Notes: generated by a model from the letters alone, not told the origin. Shown: positions 53,528 through 62,719, numbered from the stretch's first letter. The stretch is 64,000 nt of DNA from Flagellimonas pelagia (GCF_003584135.1 NZ_QXFI01000033.1:1-64000); one strand, 5' to 3'. Program-made: numbers and translations.

Positions 53528-56127
53528 TTTCTATTTTTAGGGTTAATGTCGCTGCCGTTCAAATTCCCAGAACCGGATTCCGCCAGTTCGTTCTGCAGCT
53601 GTTTGTAGGCGTTGGCCGTTCTTACCCAATCACGGCCATGTTTTTCATGGAGACGGTTGATCTTTGCTTTTTCATTGGGATTGGTCTCGAACAGGCATTT
53701 GGTGGGCAACGAGGTCTCCAATCCGAACACCTTGACCCGGTCCTTCCAACAAATGGCCATTTCCCTTAGCTTTCGGCCCATGGGCAAATCTTTGTTGATG
53801 GATAGGATCAGTTGCTTCTGTTTCTCGTTCAGGCCCAATAACCGTTGGATCTCCCCAAAGGAATTTCCGAATTCGCCGAGGTCCAGCAACACCTTAATAT
53901 GGCTGTTGACCACAATGGTATTGCCGATGTATTTGGATTTGACGAAATCGCTTACCTTTTGCGAGATAAAAATGGGCTGCCCCCCATATTTCCGGGCCAT
54001 TCTGGACTTGGCGTCAAAGTAGTGGGCCATTATCGGATTGTCGAACAGGTTCCACGCCTCGTCAACGACCAATATTTTGTTTAGGGAAAGTTTTTTGGGA
54101 TCCTTCAGTTTTTTGTCGAACACATCGATCATCAGGAACGCCAGGATCGGAAAGAGCTGTTCGTTTTCGATCAGGTTTTCGAGTTTGAAGTATACCAACC
54201 TTTCACGACCCAATTGGGCTATCCTTTTGTCCCTACTGTTCAACAGGTATGCCCTGGGGCCATCGTGGGCATATTTGCCCAAGAGCAGTAAAAACAGATT
54301 GGGGTCGAAGACTTCCTTTCGTATGCCCTTGGAATCCATAAGCCGCTCCAAATGCCTTTCCGAATACCCATAAAAAGTATTGAAGGAGTTATCGGGATTA
54401 TCCTTAAGGAACTGGTCCCTATAATATCCCTGTACCAACAATTCGATAATGGTCTGGATTACGGCACTGTCATGACCGTCGTCCGTTGTAGTATCCTTTC
54501 GCCCCAATAGAAGATAGACCAATGCGATAAGCTGCGTCAGCTTGTGCTCGGTAAGCATCTTTTGGCCGTCTTTTTCTACCATATCCCCCGGATCCAGCAT
54601 AAAGGGGTTGAACGTAAAGGGATTTTTGTCGTCGTTCTCTATGACGACCCCGTCCAGATGGTCCAGCAACTTGTCATAGGAATTCCCGTTCTCAAGAATG
54701 AGGATTTCCGCTCCCTCGCGATATTCGGAGAACAGGTAGGCATTGGCAAAAAAGGTCTTTCCGCCACCGGAACCGGAGGCGATGAGCATGCCCCGGTTAA
54801 AGATCCAGTCCTTTGCCTCGGGATCGCGGTAGAGACTTACCAATAAAGGTTTTCCCGTGGCCCTATCGACCATGCGCAGGCCGTGGGGGCCGTGCATCCT
54901 GTTTCGATATCCCCCTTCAAAATACCAAAGGCTGGCCGCCATCTCCGAGGAAAAGGGGCTGAAGAGTTCCATGCTGAGTCCGATGCCGTTGCCAAGGATA
55001 CCCCCAAAAAAGAGGTTTTTCCGATCCACGGTATTTTCCTTGGCATGAATACCCAGCTTCCGAAAGGCCGACCGGACGGAATTGCACATCGACCTAAAGG
55101 ACTTTTTGGAATTGGAAATGCCCAATACGTTCAAGTGATAATAGACCAGTTCCTTATGCTCGTTAAGGATATGCTGCTGGAACTCATAGATTTGGTCCCG
55201 GTAGGTGCTGTTCTTGTCCCCCTTGCGGTTCCGGGCATATTTGTCAAGTCGTTTCGCCTTCGACCGAAGTTTGGCCATGGCCTTCTCCTTTTCGGGTATA
55301 TAGATATATTGGTTGACAATATGTTCCTGCGGAATCCTGAACCCCAAGGAAAACAGGTTTCCTATAGGAAAGAGGTTGTTCCCTGTACTGTATTTTCCAA
55401 AATATTCGTGAAAGGCCATATCCTCCTTGGAGAACTGGTCCAGGTTTTCCAAAGTGAAGTACTGTCCCTGTTTTTCGCCGATCCGCAGCCCGTAGTCGGA
55501 AAAATCGATATCCCTGCCCGTACCTTCCCCGTAGCCCGCTTCCAGATAACAGTCGTAATAGCCCGATCGTCCGAAAAGCCCCTCGGAATCAAGGATTTTT
55601 GAGCTCATCAGGCCCGAATCGTTGATAAGGTCGTTGACGGCACCTACCCTGGCCTCGAAATCCGCCATTGTGTCCCCGTCGAGGTATTCTTCGGGAACAT
55701 ATTTTTGGCCGTAGAACCGGCGCTCTTTCTTTAAGAAGGAATTGGCCCCGATAGGCGTTCGGCCGATATAGTTTTTGGGTACTTTGTGGATGGCCAGATA
55801 GCACCGGTGCTCCAAAAAAGGCCTGTCCTTGAAATAGCGTTCGTCCTCGGTCTCGAAAAAATCCCGTTCCAACCGCTGTCGGTCCATGGCATAGGTTTCT
55901 CCGAAGAACAGGTCCTGTTTGTGCAAAAGACAGTTCTCGCCCAGGATTTCCAAGATACCCGAGACCATCCGGTTCAGGTTCAGATAATCCTTGCTGTCCA
56001 AAGTGTAGATTTCGGGAAGTTCCAATTGCAGCGGAATGCTCAGGCATCCTCGTTCCTTTGATACCAAGATCGGTGCCTCATAACCATAAATGGGAAAGGC
56101 ATCCAGAAGATTCAATCTTTTTTCCAT
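53524..56127 (-). CDS. traG: TraG family conjugation ATPase (VirB4-like)
   Basis: An 867-residue ATPase driving type IV secretion. The N-terminal half is the VirB4 N-domain. The P-loop ASGSGGGKTFFANAYLF lies around residue 450 and the Walker B NKILVVDEAWNLFDNP toward the C-terminus; EIQRLLGLNEKQKQLILSINKDLPMGRKLRE follows. Length is full. It starts within the last 16 bp of the traF gene. In this phylum the name TraG denotes the VirB4 homologue, not VirD4. Confidence 0.93.
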   Translation of the reverse strand: MEKRLNLLDAFPIYGYEAPILVSKERGCLSIPLQLELPEIYTLDSKDYLNLNRMVSGILEILGENCLLHKQDLFFGETYAMDRQRLERDFFETEDERYFKDRPFLEHRCYLAIHKVPKNYIGRTPIGANSFLKKERRFYGQKYVPEEYLDGDTMADFEARVGAVNDLINDSGLMSSKILDSEGLFGRSGYYDCYLEAGYGEGTGRDIDFSDYGLRIGEKQGQYFTLENLDQFSKEDMAFHEYFGKYSTGNNLFPIGNLFSLGFRIPQEHIVNQYIYIPEKEKAMAKLRSKAKRLDKYARNRKGDKNSTYRDQIYEFQQHILNEHKELVYYHLNVLGISNSKKSFRSMCNSVRSAFRKLGIHAKENTVDRKNLFFGGILGNGIGLSMELFSPFSSEMAASLWYFEGGYRNRMHGPHGLRMVDRATGKPLLVSLYRDPEAKDWIFNRGMLIASGSGGGKTFFANAYLFSEYREGAEILILENGNSYDKLLDHLDGVVIENDDKNPFTFNPFMLDPGDMVEKDGQKMLTEHKLTQLIALVYLLLGRKDTTTDDGHDSAVIQTIIELLVQGYYRDQFLKDNPDNSFNTFYGYSERHLERLMDSKGIRKEVFDPNLFLLLLGKYAHDGPRAYLLNSRDKRIAQLGRERLVYFKLENLIENEQLFPILAFLMIDVFDKKLKDPKKLSLNKILVVDEAWNLFDNPIMAHYFDAKSRMARKYGGQPIFISQKVSDFVKSKYIGNTIVVNSHIKVLLDLGEFGNSFGEIQRLLGLNEKQKQLILSINKDLPMGRKLREMAICWKDRVKVFGLETSLPTKCLFETNPNEKAKINRLHEKHGRDWVRTANAYKQLQNELAESGSGNLNGSDINPKNRK

Positions 56128-56435
56128 AGCACCAACTTTTTTTTATTGACATGGCCCTTAATGGTGTCCGGCCCCTTTCTGTCCGCTCGGGACTTGATAA
56201 AACCGTTTTCCCCATAAGCCTTTGAATAGAAAAGCATGAGTGCGATATAGAGGGCCGCGGTACAGAAGGAAAGCAAAAGGCTAAGAAAGGTAGGGATGAC
56301 CGTACTGAGGAACAGTCCCACCATCAGGGACAGGAACGAGCCCTTAAAGGCTTGGTCCACATATTTAGCACGAAGCCCAAAGAAGGAAACGTCCTTTTGC
56401 AGGGCCTTTGGAATTTTGACCAGCTTGTTTTCCAT
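56112..56435 (-). CDS. traF: Conjugal transfer protein TraF-like (DUF4133)
   Basis: A 107-residue membrane protein with an N-terminal amphipathic part (LVKIPKALQKDVSFFGLRAKYVDQAFKGS) and two helices (FLSLMVGLFLSTVIPTFLSLLLSFCTAALYIALMLFYS). These match DUF4133/TraF, a VirB3-like protein. It starts 2 bp after the traE stop and overlaps TraG by 16 bp. Confidence 0.85.
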   Translation of the reverse strand: MENKLVKIPKALQKDVSFFGLRAKYVDQAFKGSFLSLMVGLFLSTVIPTFLSLLLSFCTAALYIALMLFYSKAYGENGFIKSRADRKGPDTIKGHVNKKKLVLWKKD

Positions 56436-56437
56436 GA

Positions 56438-56794
56438 TCAGTTGGCCAAGTTTTCCCCGATTTCGATAAGGCCGTAGAAAATGACCAGCCCCACAATGGC
56501 GTTGCCCACTTTTCGGGCCATATCCTGGTTCTGTTCCCTGATGATGAGAAAGGCCAGTGCCGCGATGGCCAGAAGTACGCCTGCGGCAATCTTGATGATG
56601 CGGAAAATACTGTTCCCTATCTGTGCCGTACCCTGTTCCGCCTCGTTGACCTGATCGACCAGTTCATCGATCTGGGCAAAGCCGGCCGAATGGAAAGCAA
56701 CAATAAGGAATAGTGTTAGGAAGACGTTAATCGGAGTCGTCCAGCTCCGGTTCCGGAGGGGACTCGGAGTTTTTGATAATCTTGAATTTTTCAT
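56438..56794 (-). CDS. traE: Conjugal transfer protein TraE (DUF4134, VirB2-like)
   Basis: A 118-residue protein with a long N-terminus and signal-like segment (VFLTLFLIVAFHSAGFAQ), then DELVDQVNEAEQGTAQIGNSIFRIIKIAAGVLLAIAALAFLI and a second helix. This is the DUF4134/TraE pattern, the probable pilin. The only ATG available, at 56794, lies within the preceding gene, giving a 68-bp overlap. The preceding motif AATCCTTAATT (56802-56812) recurs near two other starts at the operon's head. Confidence 0.88.
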   Translation of the reverse strand: MKNSRLSKTPSPLRNRSWTTPINVFLTLFLIVAFHSAGFAQIDELVDQVNEAEQGTAQIGNSIFRIIKIAAGVLLAIAALAFLIIREQNQDMARKVGNAIVGLVIFYGLIEIGENLAN

Positions 56795-57083
56795 GTTCTG
56801 GAATTAAGGATTCATTCTGAACATCTTTATCGGACGCATTGAAAATATCCAACAGCTCGGAGCTGGTTTCATTCTCATCGACACGGCTGAGTAACTGGTC
56901 CATATCTTTATCCTTTGAAGATGTGTTTTTTACAAATATATGTGATTTTTGCATATATGAATCATTTTCCTGAACATTTTTTTCGTTTTTTGATTTTTTA
57001 AGTATGACAAAGACCCATAGGTACCACAACAGGCACAGGATACCGATGACGGCATAGACGATATGTTCCCACTGCCAATTCAA
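56727..57083 (-). CDS. Small membrane protein of the tra operon
   Basis: A 118-residue protein with one N-terminal helix (HIVYAVIGILCLLWYLWVFVIL) and an acidic, low-complexity C-terminal region ending PEPELDDSD. Its last 68 bp overlap traE in another frame. It takes the place of TraD in related operons, but similarity to TraD is not obvious. No family is assigned. Start overlaps the DUF3408-like gene by 4 bp. Confidence 0.6.
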   Translation of the reverse strand: MNWQWEHIVYAVIGILCLLWYLWVFVILKKSKNEKNVQENDSYMQKSHIFVKNTSSKDKDMDQLLSRVDENETSSELLDIFNASDKDVQNESLIPEHEKFKIIKNSESPPEPELDDSD

Positions 57084-57544
57084 ATCTTGTCGATAATTCG
57101 TTGAAGTTCCCGAATGTTTTCTTGGTGGTAAATCTCCAGGGCCTTTCGCATGATATCGTTGCGCGATACCTTTTTTTCCAATTTATAGCTGCATGCGCTG
57201 GCCAGCCGTTCATAATCCTCGAAACAGGTCTTGCTCAACCTAAAGATAAACTGCTCCTTTTTGTCGGTATAATCGTTTTGCTCCATTAACCTCTCGAAAT
57301 CCATTACTTTCCTTTGTTCTCTACGGCTTAACTTTGTCAACGGAAATGTACGGGCAAAGGCCCTATGCGTTCTGCTATCTTTAAGGGTGTCATCAGTTGT
57401 TTTATTTTGCTCCATCGGATTATTTCCAACTTTTCCGCCTGTGCCGTGCCGTTGTTCCCTCAGTCCCTCGACCTCTTCCTTGGTATCCGTATTATCTAGG
57501 ATGGCCGATTCCAGCAAATCCTTAACGTTTACTTTTTTGCCCAT
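57080..57544 (-). CDS. DUF3408-like protein following ParA
   Basis: A 154-residue basic protein. The N-terminal half is polar and low in complexity; the C-terminal part (YTDKKEQFIFRLSKTCFEDYERLASACSYKLEKKVSRNDIMRKALEIYHQENIRELQ) resembles a ribbon-helix-helix-type DNA-binding domain as in DUF3408 (TraB/TraC of CTnDOT-like elements). It lies 2 bp after parA and is presumably the ParB-like or accessory partner. The role in partition or regulation is inference. Confidence 0.65.
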   Translation of the reverse strand: MGKKVNVKDLLESAILDNTDTKEEVEGLREQRHGTGGKVGNNPMEQNKTTDDTLKDSRTHRAFARTFPLTKLSRREQRKVMDFERLMEQNDYTDKKEQFIFRLSKTCFEDYERLASACSYKLEKKVSRNDIMRKALEIYHQENIRELQRIIDKI

Positions 57545-57546
57545 TT

Positions 57547-58221
57547 TTAGTTTTTTGAAATTTTCATGACCTCTTCCATAAATCGTTTCAACCCCAGTTC
57601 CCCGTTCTCTTTTGTCTCGGGAATGGGAATTAGGGTATTCCGGTATCGCTCCCTGTATACGGTCCGTTCCATGACGACCTGTTCCATCATGGGCATCCCC
57701 GCTTTCGCCAAGGTTTTCCTTACCGCATTGAACTTATTGACCTTGACCAGCTCGTAGCGGTTGAAGAACAGGTTGACGGAACGAAGTACCCGATTTTCGT
57801 TCATTAGATAGTTCCGTTGCAGTGTTTTGTAAAACACCGCCGTACCGTCGATTTCCAGTTCGTCAAGGAAAAAGGGAATAAAGATATGTTCGACGTACAG
57901 CAGCCCCCTTACCATTTCCTCGTTAAGGTTTCCGGGGAAATCGACGATGATAAAATCCACGGTACCATAATATTTTTTAATCAACGGTTCCAAGGTCTGG
58001 ACCGTTGCCCGCTCCACGGGAAACATCGGCATTTCGGTCGAACCTACCTGTCCAAGATCTCGGTTCCTCTTTTTGTACACAGAGTACTGGGGATTATCCA
58101 TGTCGATCAATACTACTTTCTTCCCGTACAAGTGGAAAAGGTTGGTGGCCAAGATGATATTCAGGGTCGTCTTGCCACAACCGCCCTTTTCCCCCGTACA
58201 TGAAATTATTTTTGTTTCCAT
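57547..58221 (-). CDS. traA: ParA family ATPase (TraA)
   Basis: A 224-residue ParA-type ATPase with the deviant Walker A GEKGGCGKTTLNIILA (8-23), VVLIDMDNPQYSVYKKR, and FIIVDFPGNLNEEMVRGLLYVEHIF. The start METKIISCTGEKGG at 58221 is chosen; the frame is open for 26 further codons through the palindromic control region, which is not plausible as coding. Such proteins open the tra operons of Bacteroidetes elements and probably aid partition or positioning. Confidence 0.9.
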   Translation of the reverse strand: METKIISCTGEKGGCGKTTLNIILATNLFHLYGKKVVLIDMDNPQYSVYKKRNRDLGQVGSTEMPMFPVERATVQTLEPLIKKYYGTVDFIIVDFPGNLNEEMVRGLLYVEHIFIPFFLDELEIDGTAVFYKTLQRNYLMNENRVLRSVNLFFNRYELVKVNKFNAVRKTLAKAGMPMMEQVVMERTVYRERYRNTLIPIPETKENGELGLKRFMEEVMKISKN

Positions 58222-58240
58222 AAATATACTTTTTAAAACC

Positions 58241-58370
58241 ATAGTATCATATGGCCATATGACACTATGAACATTTGAAACTATATCCATATATAGCATT
58301 GAATATCTATTGCATTATACGTTGCTATATAGCAATGATTATAATGCTATGGACATTGCTATACAGCAAT
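58241..58370. promoter_or_regulatory. Palindrome-rich control region upstream of parA
   Basis: Three strong dyads lie between the XRE gene and parA. One spans 58241-58268, with a perfect core TCATATGGCCATATGA (58247-58262) and outer arms ATAGTA/CACTAT with one mismatch. A perfect 14-mer TTGCTATATAGCAA is at 58322-58335. The near-perfect ATTGCTATACAGCAAT is at 58355-58370, 34 bp from it. Two related 14-mers at fixed spacing resemble repressor operators; the 28-bp dyad, 20 bp from the parA start, could be the promoter operator or a parS-like site. Confidence 0.6.
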
Positions 58371-58461
58371 TGAACAAAGCATAGGTAGATTGTTGCGGAC
58401 AATAATGGGGATATTGAACCTAAATCTTTTTAACGGCAAGAAATTACTTCGAATGCAAAAT

Positions 58462-58860
58462 TTACAAGGACGATTTGAAATCCTTCATGGCCTCTGAAAC
58501 CCGTTCCTCCAGCTCAAGGTATTTCTCGCGAAGTCCTTCTTGATAGACCATATTTTCCCCGAGATTACGCTTTTGCACGAACTCGTTATCGGGCAACAGG
58601 ATCCAAATGGGGTTATAGCCCAAGCTGTAGAAATAGAGGATGATCTTGATTGAATTGACCATTGAGGAACCGCGCTCCACATTGGCCAAAGTTGTACGGT
58701 CCATGTTCAGGTAATCGCTTAGGTTGGTCATCGAAAACTGACTGAACCTTTTGTCCTCGACATCGTCCAATTCCACCAGTTCAAGACGTATTTCCTTTAA
58801 GCGTTCCCCGATATACCCCAAATCCTTGGAGTCCAGATTGATGATCGATTCATTGTCCAT
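58462..58860 (-). CDS. XRE-type helix-turn-helix regulator
   Basis: A 132-residue regulator. The helix-turn-helix is in residues 38-70 (FSMTNLSDYLNMDRTTLANVERGSSMVN), followed by YSLGYNPIWILLPDNEF and a C-terminal coiled segment (EKYLELEERVSEAMKDF). It starts inside the last bases of the coupling-protein gene (TAATG). It is the best candidate to bind the palindromes just downstream and control the parA-tra operon. Confidence 0.82.
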   Translation of the reverse strand: MDNESIINLDSKDLGYIGERLKEIRLELVELDDVEDKRFSQFSMTNLSDYLNMDRTTLANVERGSSMVNSIKIILYFYSLGYNPIWILLPDNEFVQKRNLGENMVYQEGLREKYLELEERVSEAMKDFKSSL

Positions 58861-61325
58861 TATTCAAAATTTTCTATGGGATACGAGGAAAATTCCTCTT
58901 CAAAATTATACTCCGTCTCTTCCTGCCAAGCTGCCAAACTTTGGGACAGGGACTCATCAAGTTCCTTCCCGAAATCGTCCATGAACTTTTCCACGGCCGC
59001 CTCGGAGTTGTCGATTGATCTTGCAATTTCACCATTTATTTTCTTTTCGTCAAATATGGCACTCTTCAGCTCTTTTCCCGTAAGGGCTTTATACTCTTCT
59101 TTGACCAAGCTGTCCACTTCATTAATGATCTTGTCGAATTCGGCCTGGGCCACACGGTCCATTTCCGTACGTACCAAAAATTCCTCCACAATATAGGCCA
59201 ATAACCTTTGCCAATCGGCGTCCCTAACACCCGTATTCAGCAGTTCCAGAATATCCTCCCTGAAATCGAACAGGCGAAGCTCCTTGACCACATCCTTAAA
59301 AATTCGGCGTTTGGTACCATTGGTAAATGCATTTTTGGCCGTTTCTTCCAGACGCTTTCCATAAAATTCGATGTACCCAATTTCCCTGGTAAACAGGCCC
59401 GAGACATTCTTCGGTAAATCCAGCTCCTCTATGAGCTTCATCTGTGCTTGGAAAAGTTCCCCGAAATTCTCCGGTTTGAAATCGTTGACAACGGGCAACT
59501 TGTGCTTCATGGCCCTTCGCTTGCCTTCGATGTCGGGGAGCAACTGGCCATAACATTTCTTTTCCTTGATCTGATGCTCGAAAGTATCGGCCACCAACCC
59601 TGCGAAATGTCCGGTGGACATGGATGCGATCTTGCTCCTGGGCAAGAGCTCCATCATCTGTGTACTCAGATTGGTACTTACGTCCGAACTGCTCGTGTTC
59701 TTCGAGACCTTTTCTTGATGGATCTTTCCGAAAAGCTCGCTCAACCGTTTGGCCGTCTCGCCCTTGGCCGCACCGCAGATAATGTTCGCACAGTTGTCAT
59801 AGATGACATCGGCCAGTTCCCGGCCGTAGTCCAAGATCAGCTGTCCGACGCTCTGAAGCCCCAAAATGGTGGCGATCTTGTTTTCCCTCCCGGTATCGAT
59901 TATGGTCCGCAACAACATGATGAACAGGGTGGGTACCTCGTCGATAAGCAATGCCATGTGCCGCTTGCCCGGTTTGTTTACCCGTTTGAGAATGGTGTTC
60001 ATGTACAGGCCCAAGGGTGCGGAGTAGACTTCCTTCCGTTCGGGATTGTTCTGTAGCGATACGATTTTGGGATACCGGGGATCGTTCACCTCAAGACTGA
60101 AGTCGTTGCCCGACATCACATAGAAAATTTCCTTGGTCGCAATACTAGAAAGGCTTATCTGGACCGTACTGGTCTGGCCAGACAGTTGTTCCATGGCCTC
60201 CTTTTCCAATGCGTCCCGAAAAGGAACCAATATTTGGCGTACCTCTACGTCCTTGGTCATGATTTCCATCAATATATCGATCTTTACGGTGGTCAGAATG
60301 GCCAAATGCCCCGGGGTACAGAGATACCTGCCCGTTTCTTCCGATTTTTTCTTGAGATACCAGATACAGCCCCCTGTATAACTGATGGCACTACGTGAAA
60401 AATAGTCCTGCCGTTTTATCCATTCGGGATTCAGGTTTTTCATAAGGGTCGTGGCCGTATCGATGGCATCCGACTGATTGACCAGCCCATAGGGATCCAT
60501 GGGGTTGTTCCGGTGCGTCATCCGAAGGTCATCAAAACAGATTCGGTAGAGCTTCGGGAAAGGCATTTCGGAATCGTTCCCATGCTTTTTTATGGCCTCC
60601 TGTAGATAACCGTACGCCTTACGGGTCAGCGTATCAAACTTAAAATCGTAGATGACCATGGCGTATTTCTTGTCGATGAACTGGGCCATGATCTCCTCGA
60701 TAACGGAAAAGGATTTGCCGCTCCCCGGAGTGCCGATGACCAACAACGCCCTGAAAAGATTGACAAAATTAATCCATCCTTTCCGTTGTTTCCCATCGTG
60801 CGAATAGGTATATGGGATATTGGCGGAATATGGGGTATCTATACGCTCCCCAGTCTGCTCGAAGGTTTCCTTCGTATCGTTAAAGGGGTCATTTTTTGCC
60901 AAGTTCATGAAGTCCAAAAACTGGAACAATCGCATCCCGAAAGTCATCAATCCCAAGTAGGCCAATGAAAGAAATATCATGGAGGCCCACATCCCTAGTT
61001 CGGAAGCACCGTGGCACCACCAAGAAACGAACAGCAAGGCCAAGGACACGAGAAAGCCCGCAACACTTTTTCTGCGACCGACTTCCTCTTTTTTGACCGG
61101 ACGGTACATCATAATACCGCCCATCAGAAGCCCCAGCAAGAGCAGACGGGCGACCATGCCTTGGGACGGTAGCCCGGACCGTACTAGAAAGGAATGGATG
61201 TTATCCGAGAATCCCTGATGCCCGTAATGGAATAAGTACAGGGCATATTGCTCCCGGAATAGGATAATGGCGAAGTGGAAAGCGGATAGGTACATGCCCA
61301 TATAGCCCTTGTTCTTATCTTGCAT
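58860..61325 (-). CDS. VirD4/TraD-type type IV coupling protein
   Basis: An 821-residue ATPase linking the DNA substrate to the secretion channel. Membrane segments lie in the first about 130 residues. The P-loop is IGTPGSGKSFSVIEEIM (198-205 core), with FDTLTRKAYGYL and a Walker B HMALLIDEVPTLF. The AAA core ends at about 640, and the C-terminal 200 residues are acidic and may recognise the relaxosome. The ATG overlaps the -1 frame extension of the primase gene described below. A relaxase gene is not in the window. Confidence 0.88.
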   Translation of the reverse strand: MQDKNKGYMGMYLSAFHFAIILFREQYALYLFHYGHQGFSDNIHSFLVRSGLPSQGMVARLLLLGLLMGGIMMYRPVKKEEVGRRKSVAGFLVSLALLFVSWWCHGASELGMWASMIFLSLAYLGLMTFGMRLFQFLDFMNLAKNDPFNDTKETFEQTGERIDTPYSANIPYTYSHDGKQRKGWINFVNLFRALLVIGTPGSGKSFSVIEEIMAQFIDKKYAMVIYDFKFDTLTRKAYGYLQEAIKKHGNDSEMPFPKLYRICFDDLRMTHRNNPMDPYGLVNQSDAIDTATTLMKNLNPEWIKRQDYFSRSAISYTGGCIWYLKKKSEETGRYLCTPGHLAILTTVKIDILMEIMTKDVEVRQILVPFRDALEKEAMEQLSGQTSTVQISLSSIATKEIFYVMSGNDFSLEVNDPRYPKIVSLQNNPERKEVYSAPLGLYMNTILKRVNKPGKRHMALLIDEVPTLFIMLLRTIIDTGRENKIATILGLQSVGQLILDYGRELADVIYDNCANIICGAAKGETAKRLSELFGKIHQEKVSKNTSSSDVSTNLSTQMMELLPRSKIASMSTGHFAGLVADTFEHQIKEKKCYGQLLPDIEGKRRAMKHKLPVVNDFKPENFGELFQAQMKLIEELDLPKNVSGLFTREIGYIEFYGKRLEETAKNAFTNGTKRRIFKDVVKELRLFDFREDILELLNTGVRDADWQRLLAYIVEEFLVRTEMDRVAQAEFDKIINEVDSLVKEEYKALTGKELKSAIFDEKKINGEIARSIDNSEAAVEKFMDDFGKELDESLSQSLAAWQEETEYNFEEEFSSYPIENFE

Positions 61326-61370
61326 GTCCTTTTCTTTTTTGGGTTTTCCTCGGTCTGTCCATGACAGTCT

Positions 61371-62663
61371 TTAAAGTAGATTCACTAGCCGACAACTGGA
61401 CTTTTTTTTTACCGAGATCAGTTCCTCGTTCCAATCCTTCATGGTGGGGCATTTGTCCATTTTCAGGATACCCTGTGCGAAGCATTGGGAAAGTGCCTCC
61501 ACTGCCAGCCGCCAATAGGTTCTGGAATGTTGGGGGAGGGAGACTATCCTTTCCAAATCCAATTCCCAAAGCACCTTGTCGCGATAGCAGACGGCTTTTT
61601 GAAGACCTTCGGGCATTCCGTGAGAACCTCTGGAAATCCGTTCATTGATGTAATCGGTATCCCGTTCCATGATAGCAATGGATTTGGTGAGATAGTTCAG
61701 TTTCAAACGCATCACGGGGCGTTTCCAATCCGTTTCGATGAATACCCGGTTGGACTTTCGATTGATCCAATGGCTCAAAAGAATAAGGTCGTAGCGCATC
61801 CCCTCGATATCATGGTCAAAGGCCAAAAGAAGAGGGAGCGTATGGGATGGATCTACCGTACGATTCCATTGGAGGAACTGTTCGAGTTTCCGCTCGTCGA
61901 TATGGCCCGACATGGAGATGTAGAATGTTTTTGGGCAACCGTGCAGTTCATGGTAGGCCATGGCATCGAAACCGCTCTCCACACAAACTATTTTTTCTGC
62001 GTTGATATTTGGATTGGAAACGAAAAGGTATTCATAACGCTCGTTGAGGAACAAGCGGAACTTTTTCACCTTTCCGTCCTTTCTGTCCCGATAGGGCCTA
62101 TTATAAAGCGTATAGTTCTTGATTTTTCCGTCCAACCCATATTTGGGAAGGGCGATATTGGCGATGCGGCCCTTGTTATCACTGACGTGGAAGGCATTGA
62201 AGATCCTGCCCTTGAAGGCTTCGGATTGGAGGGTGTTTATGGAGAGTCCGCGACCTTCCGTTAAATAGTTCGGTCTGGTCAAGGGGCCGATATGATAACG
62301 ATCTTCCAAGCTGATATGCCTGTTGTTCTTTTGGTGCACCTTGGCCGGGGAAGGTTCGGGATAATCCCTTTGGATGATGCCCAGTCCCTGTTTTACGGCT
62401 TCGTAAAAATTGGCGGAGCGTTTGTGGAGGTATTTGAAAAATCGCCCCTTGTCCGAAGAGTCGTTGCGATTGAAATAGGTTACGGGATTTCTTTTTGTCT
62501 GTAGGACGAGGCGTTCCGCCTCCTTGCCAAATTCCTGTGAACCCGAACTTTTCTTGAGCAATTGGTAGCCCTGTGCGATCAGGTATCCGGGAAAATCGAC
62601 CTCACGATCGATCTGGGCGATCAACCGTTTGTAGTGCTCCGGATTTTCGGCATAATTTTTCAT
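61371..62663 (-). CDS. Toprim/DUF3991 primase-like protein
   Basis: A 430-residue protein. The N-terminal region (MKNYAENPEHYKRLIAQIDREVDF, QLLKKSSGSQEFGK) and middle part (GRIFNAFHVSDNKGRIANIALPKYGLDGK) fit DUF3991. The Toprim core is KIVCVESGFDAMAYHELHG with the Glu, and LLLAFDHDIEGMRYD with the DxD. Such proteins are probably DNA primases of the conjugative element. The frame ends after an A9G run (GTA-AAA-AAA-AAG), while the -1 frame continues 28 further codons into the next gene start. The stated stop is therefore only one of two possible ends. Confidence 0.8.
   Translation of the reverse strand: MKNYAENPEHYKRLIAQIDREVDFPGYLIAQGYQLLKKSSGSQEFGKEAERLVLQTKRNPVTYFNRNDSSDKGRFFKYLHKRSANFYEAVKQGLGIIQRDYPEPSPAKVHQKNNRHISLEDRYHIGPLTRPNYLTEGRGLSINTLQSEAFKGRIFNAFHVSDNKGRIANIALPKYGLDGKIKNYTLYNRPYRDRKDGKVKKFRLFLNERYEYLFVSNPNINAEKIVCVESGFDAMAYHELHGCPKTFYISMSGHIDERKLEQFLQWNRTVDPSHTLPLLLAFDHDIEGMRYDLILLSHWINRKSNRVFIETDWKRPVMRLKLNYLTKSIAIMERDTDYINERISRGSHGMPEGLQKAVCYRDKVLWELDLERIVSLPQHSRTYWRLAVEALSQCFAQGILKMDKCPTMKDWNEELISVKKKSSCRLVNLL
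61401..61411 (-). other. Slippery A9-G site in primase gene
   Basis: On the minus strand the in-frame codons GTA AAA AAA AAG contain A-AAA-AAG, the same heptamer that drives -1 frameshifting in E. coli dnaX. The -1 frame then reads KKKVQLSASESTLKTVMDR and stops at 61315, 11 bp inside the coupling-protein gene. Either real slippage or a homopolymer error in the sequence would explain it. Confidence 0.5.
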
Positions 62664-62719
62664 ATAGGCATGGTTTTTTTGGGAGCATTACATGCGGTTA
62701 TGTCCCAAACTTTAGTCAG

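Noticed and set aside
61485..62264. Long plus-strand frame (259 codons) opposite the Toprim gene
   Set aside because: It is antisense to a well-supported gene with Toprim motifs and resembles no family.
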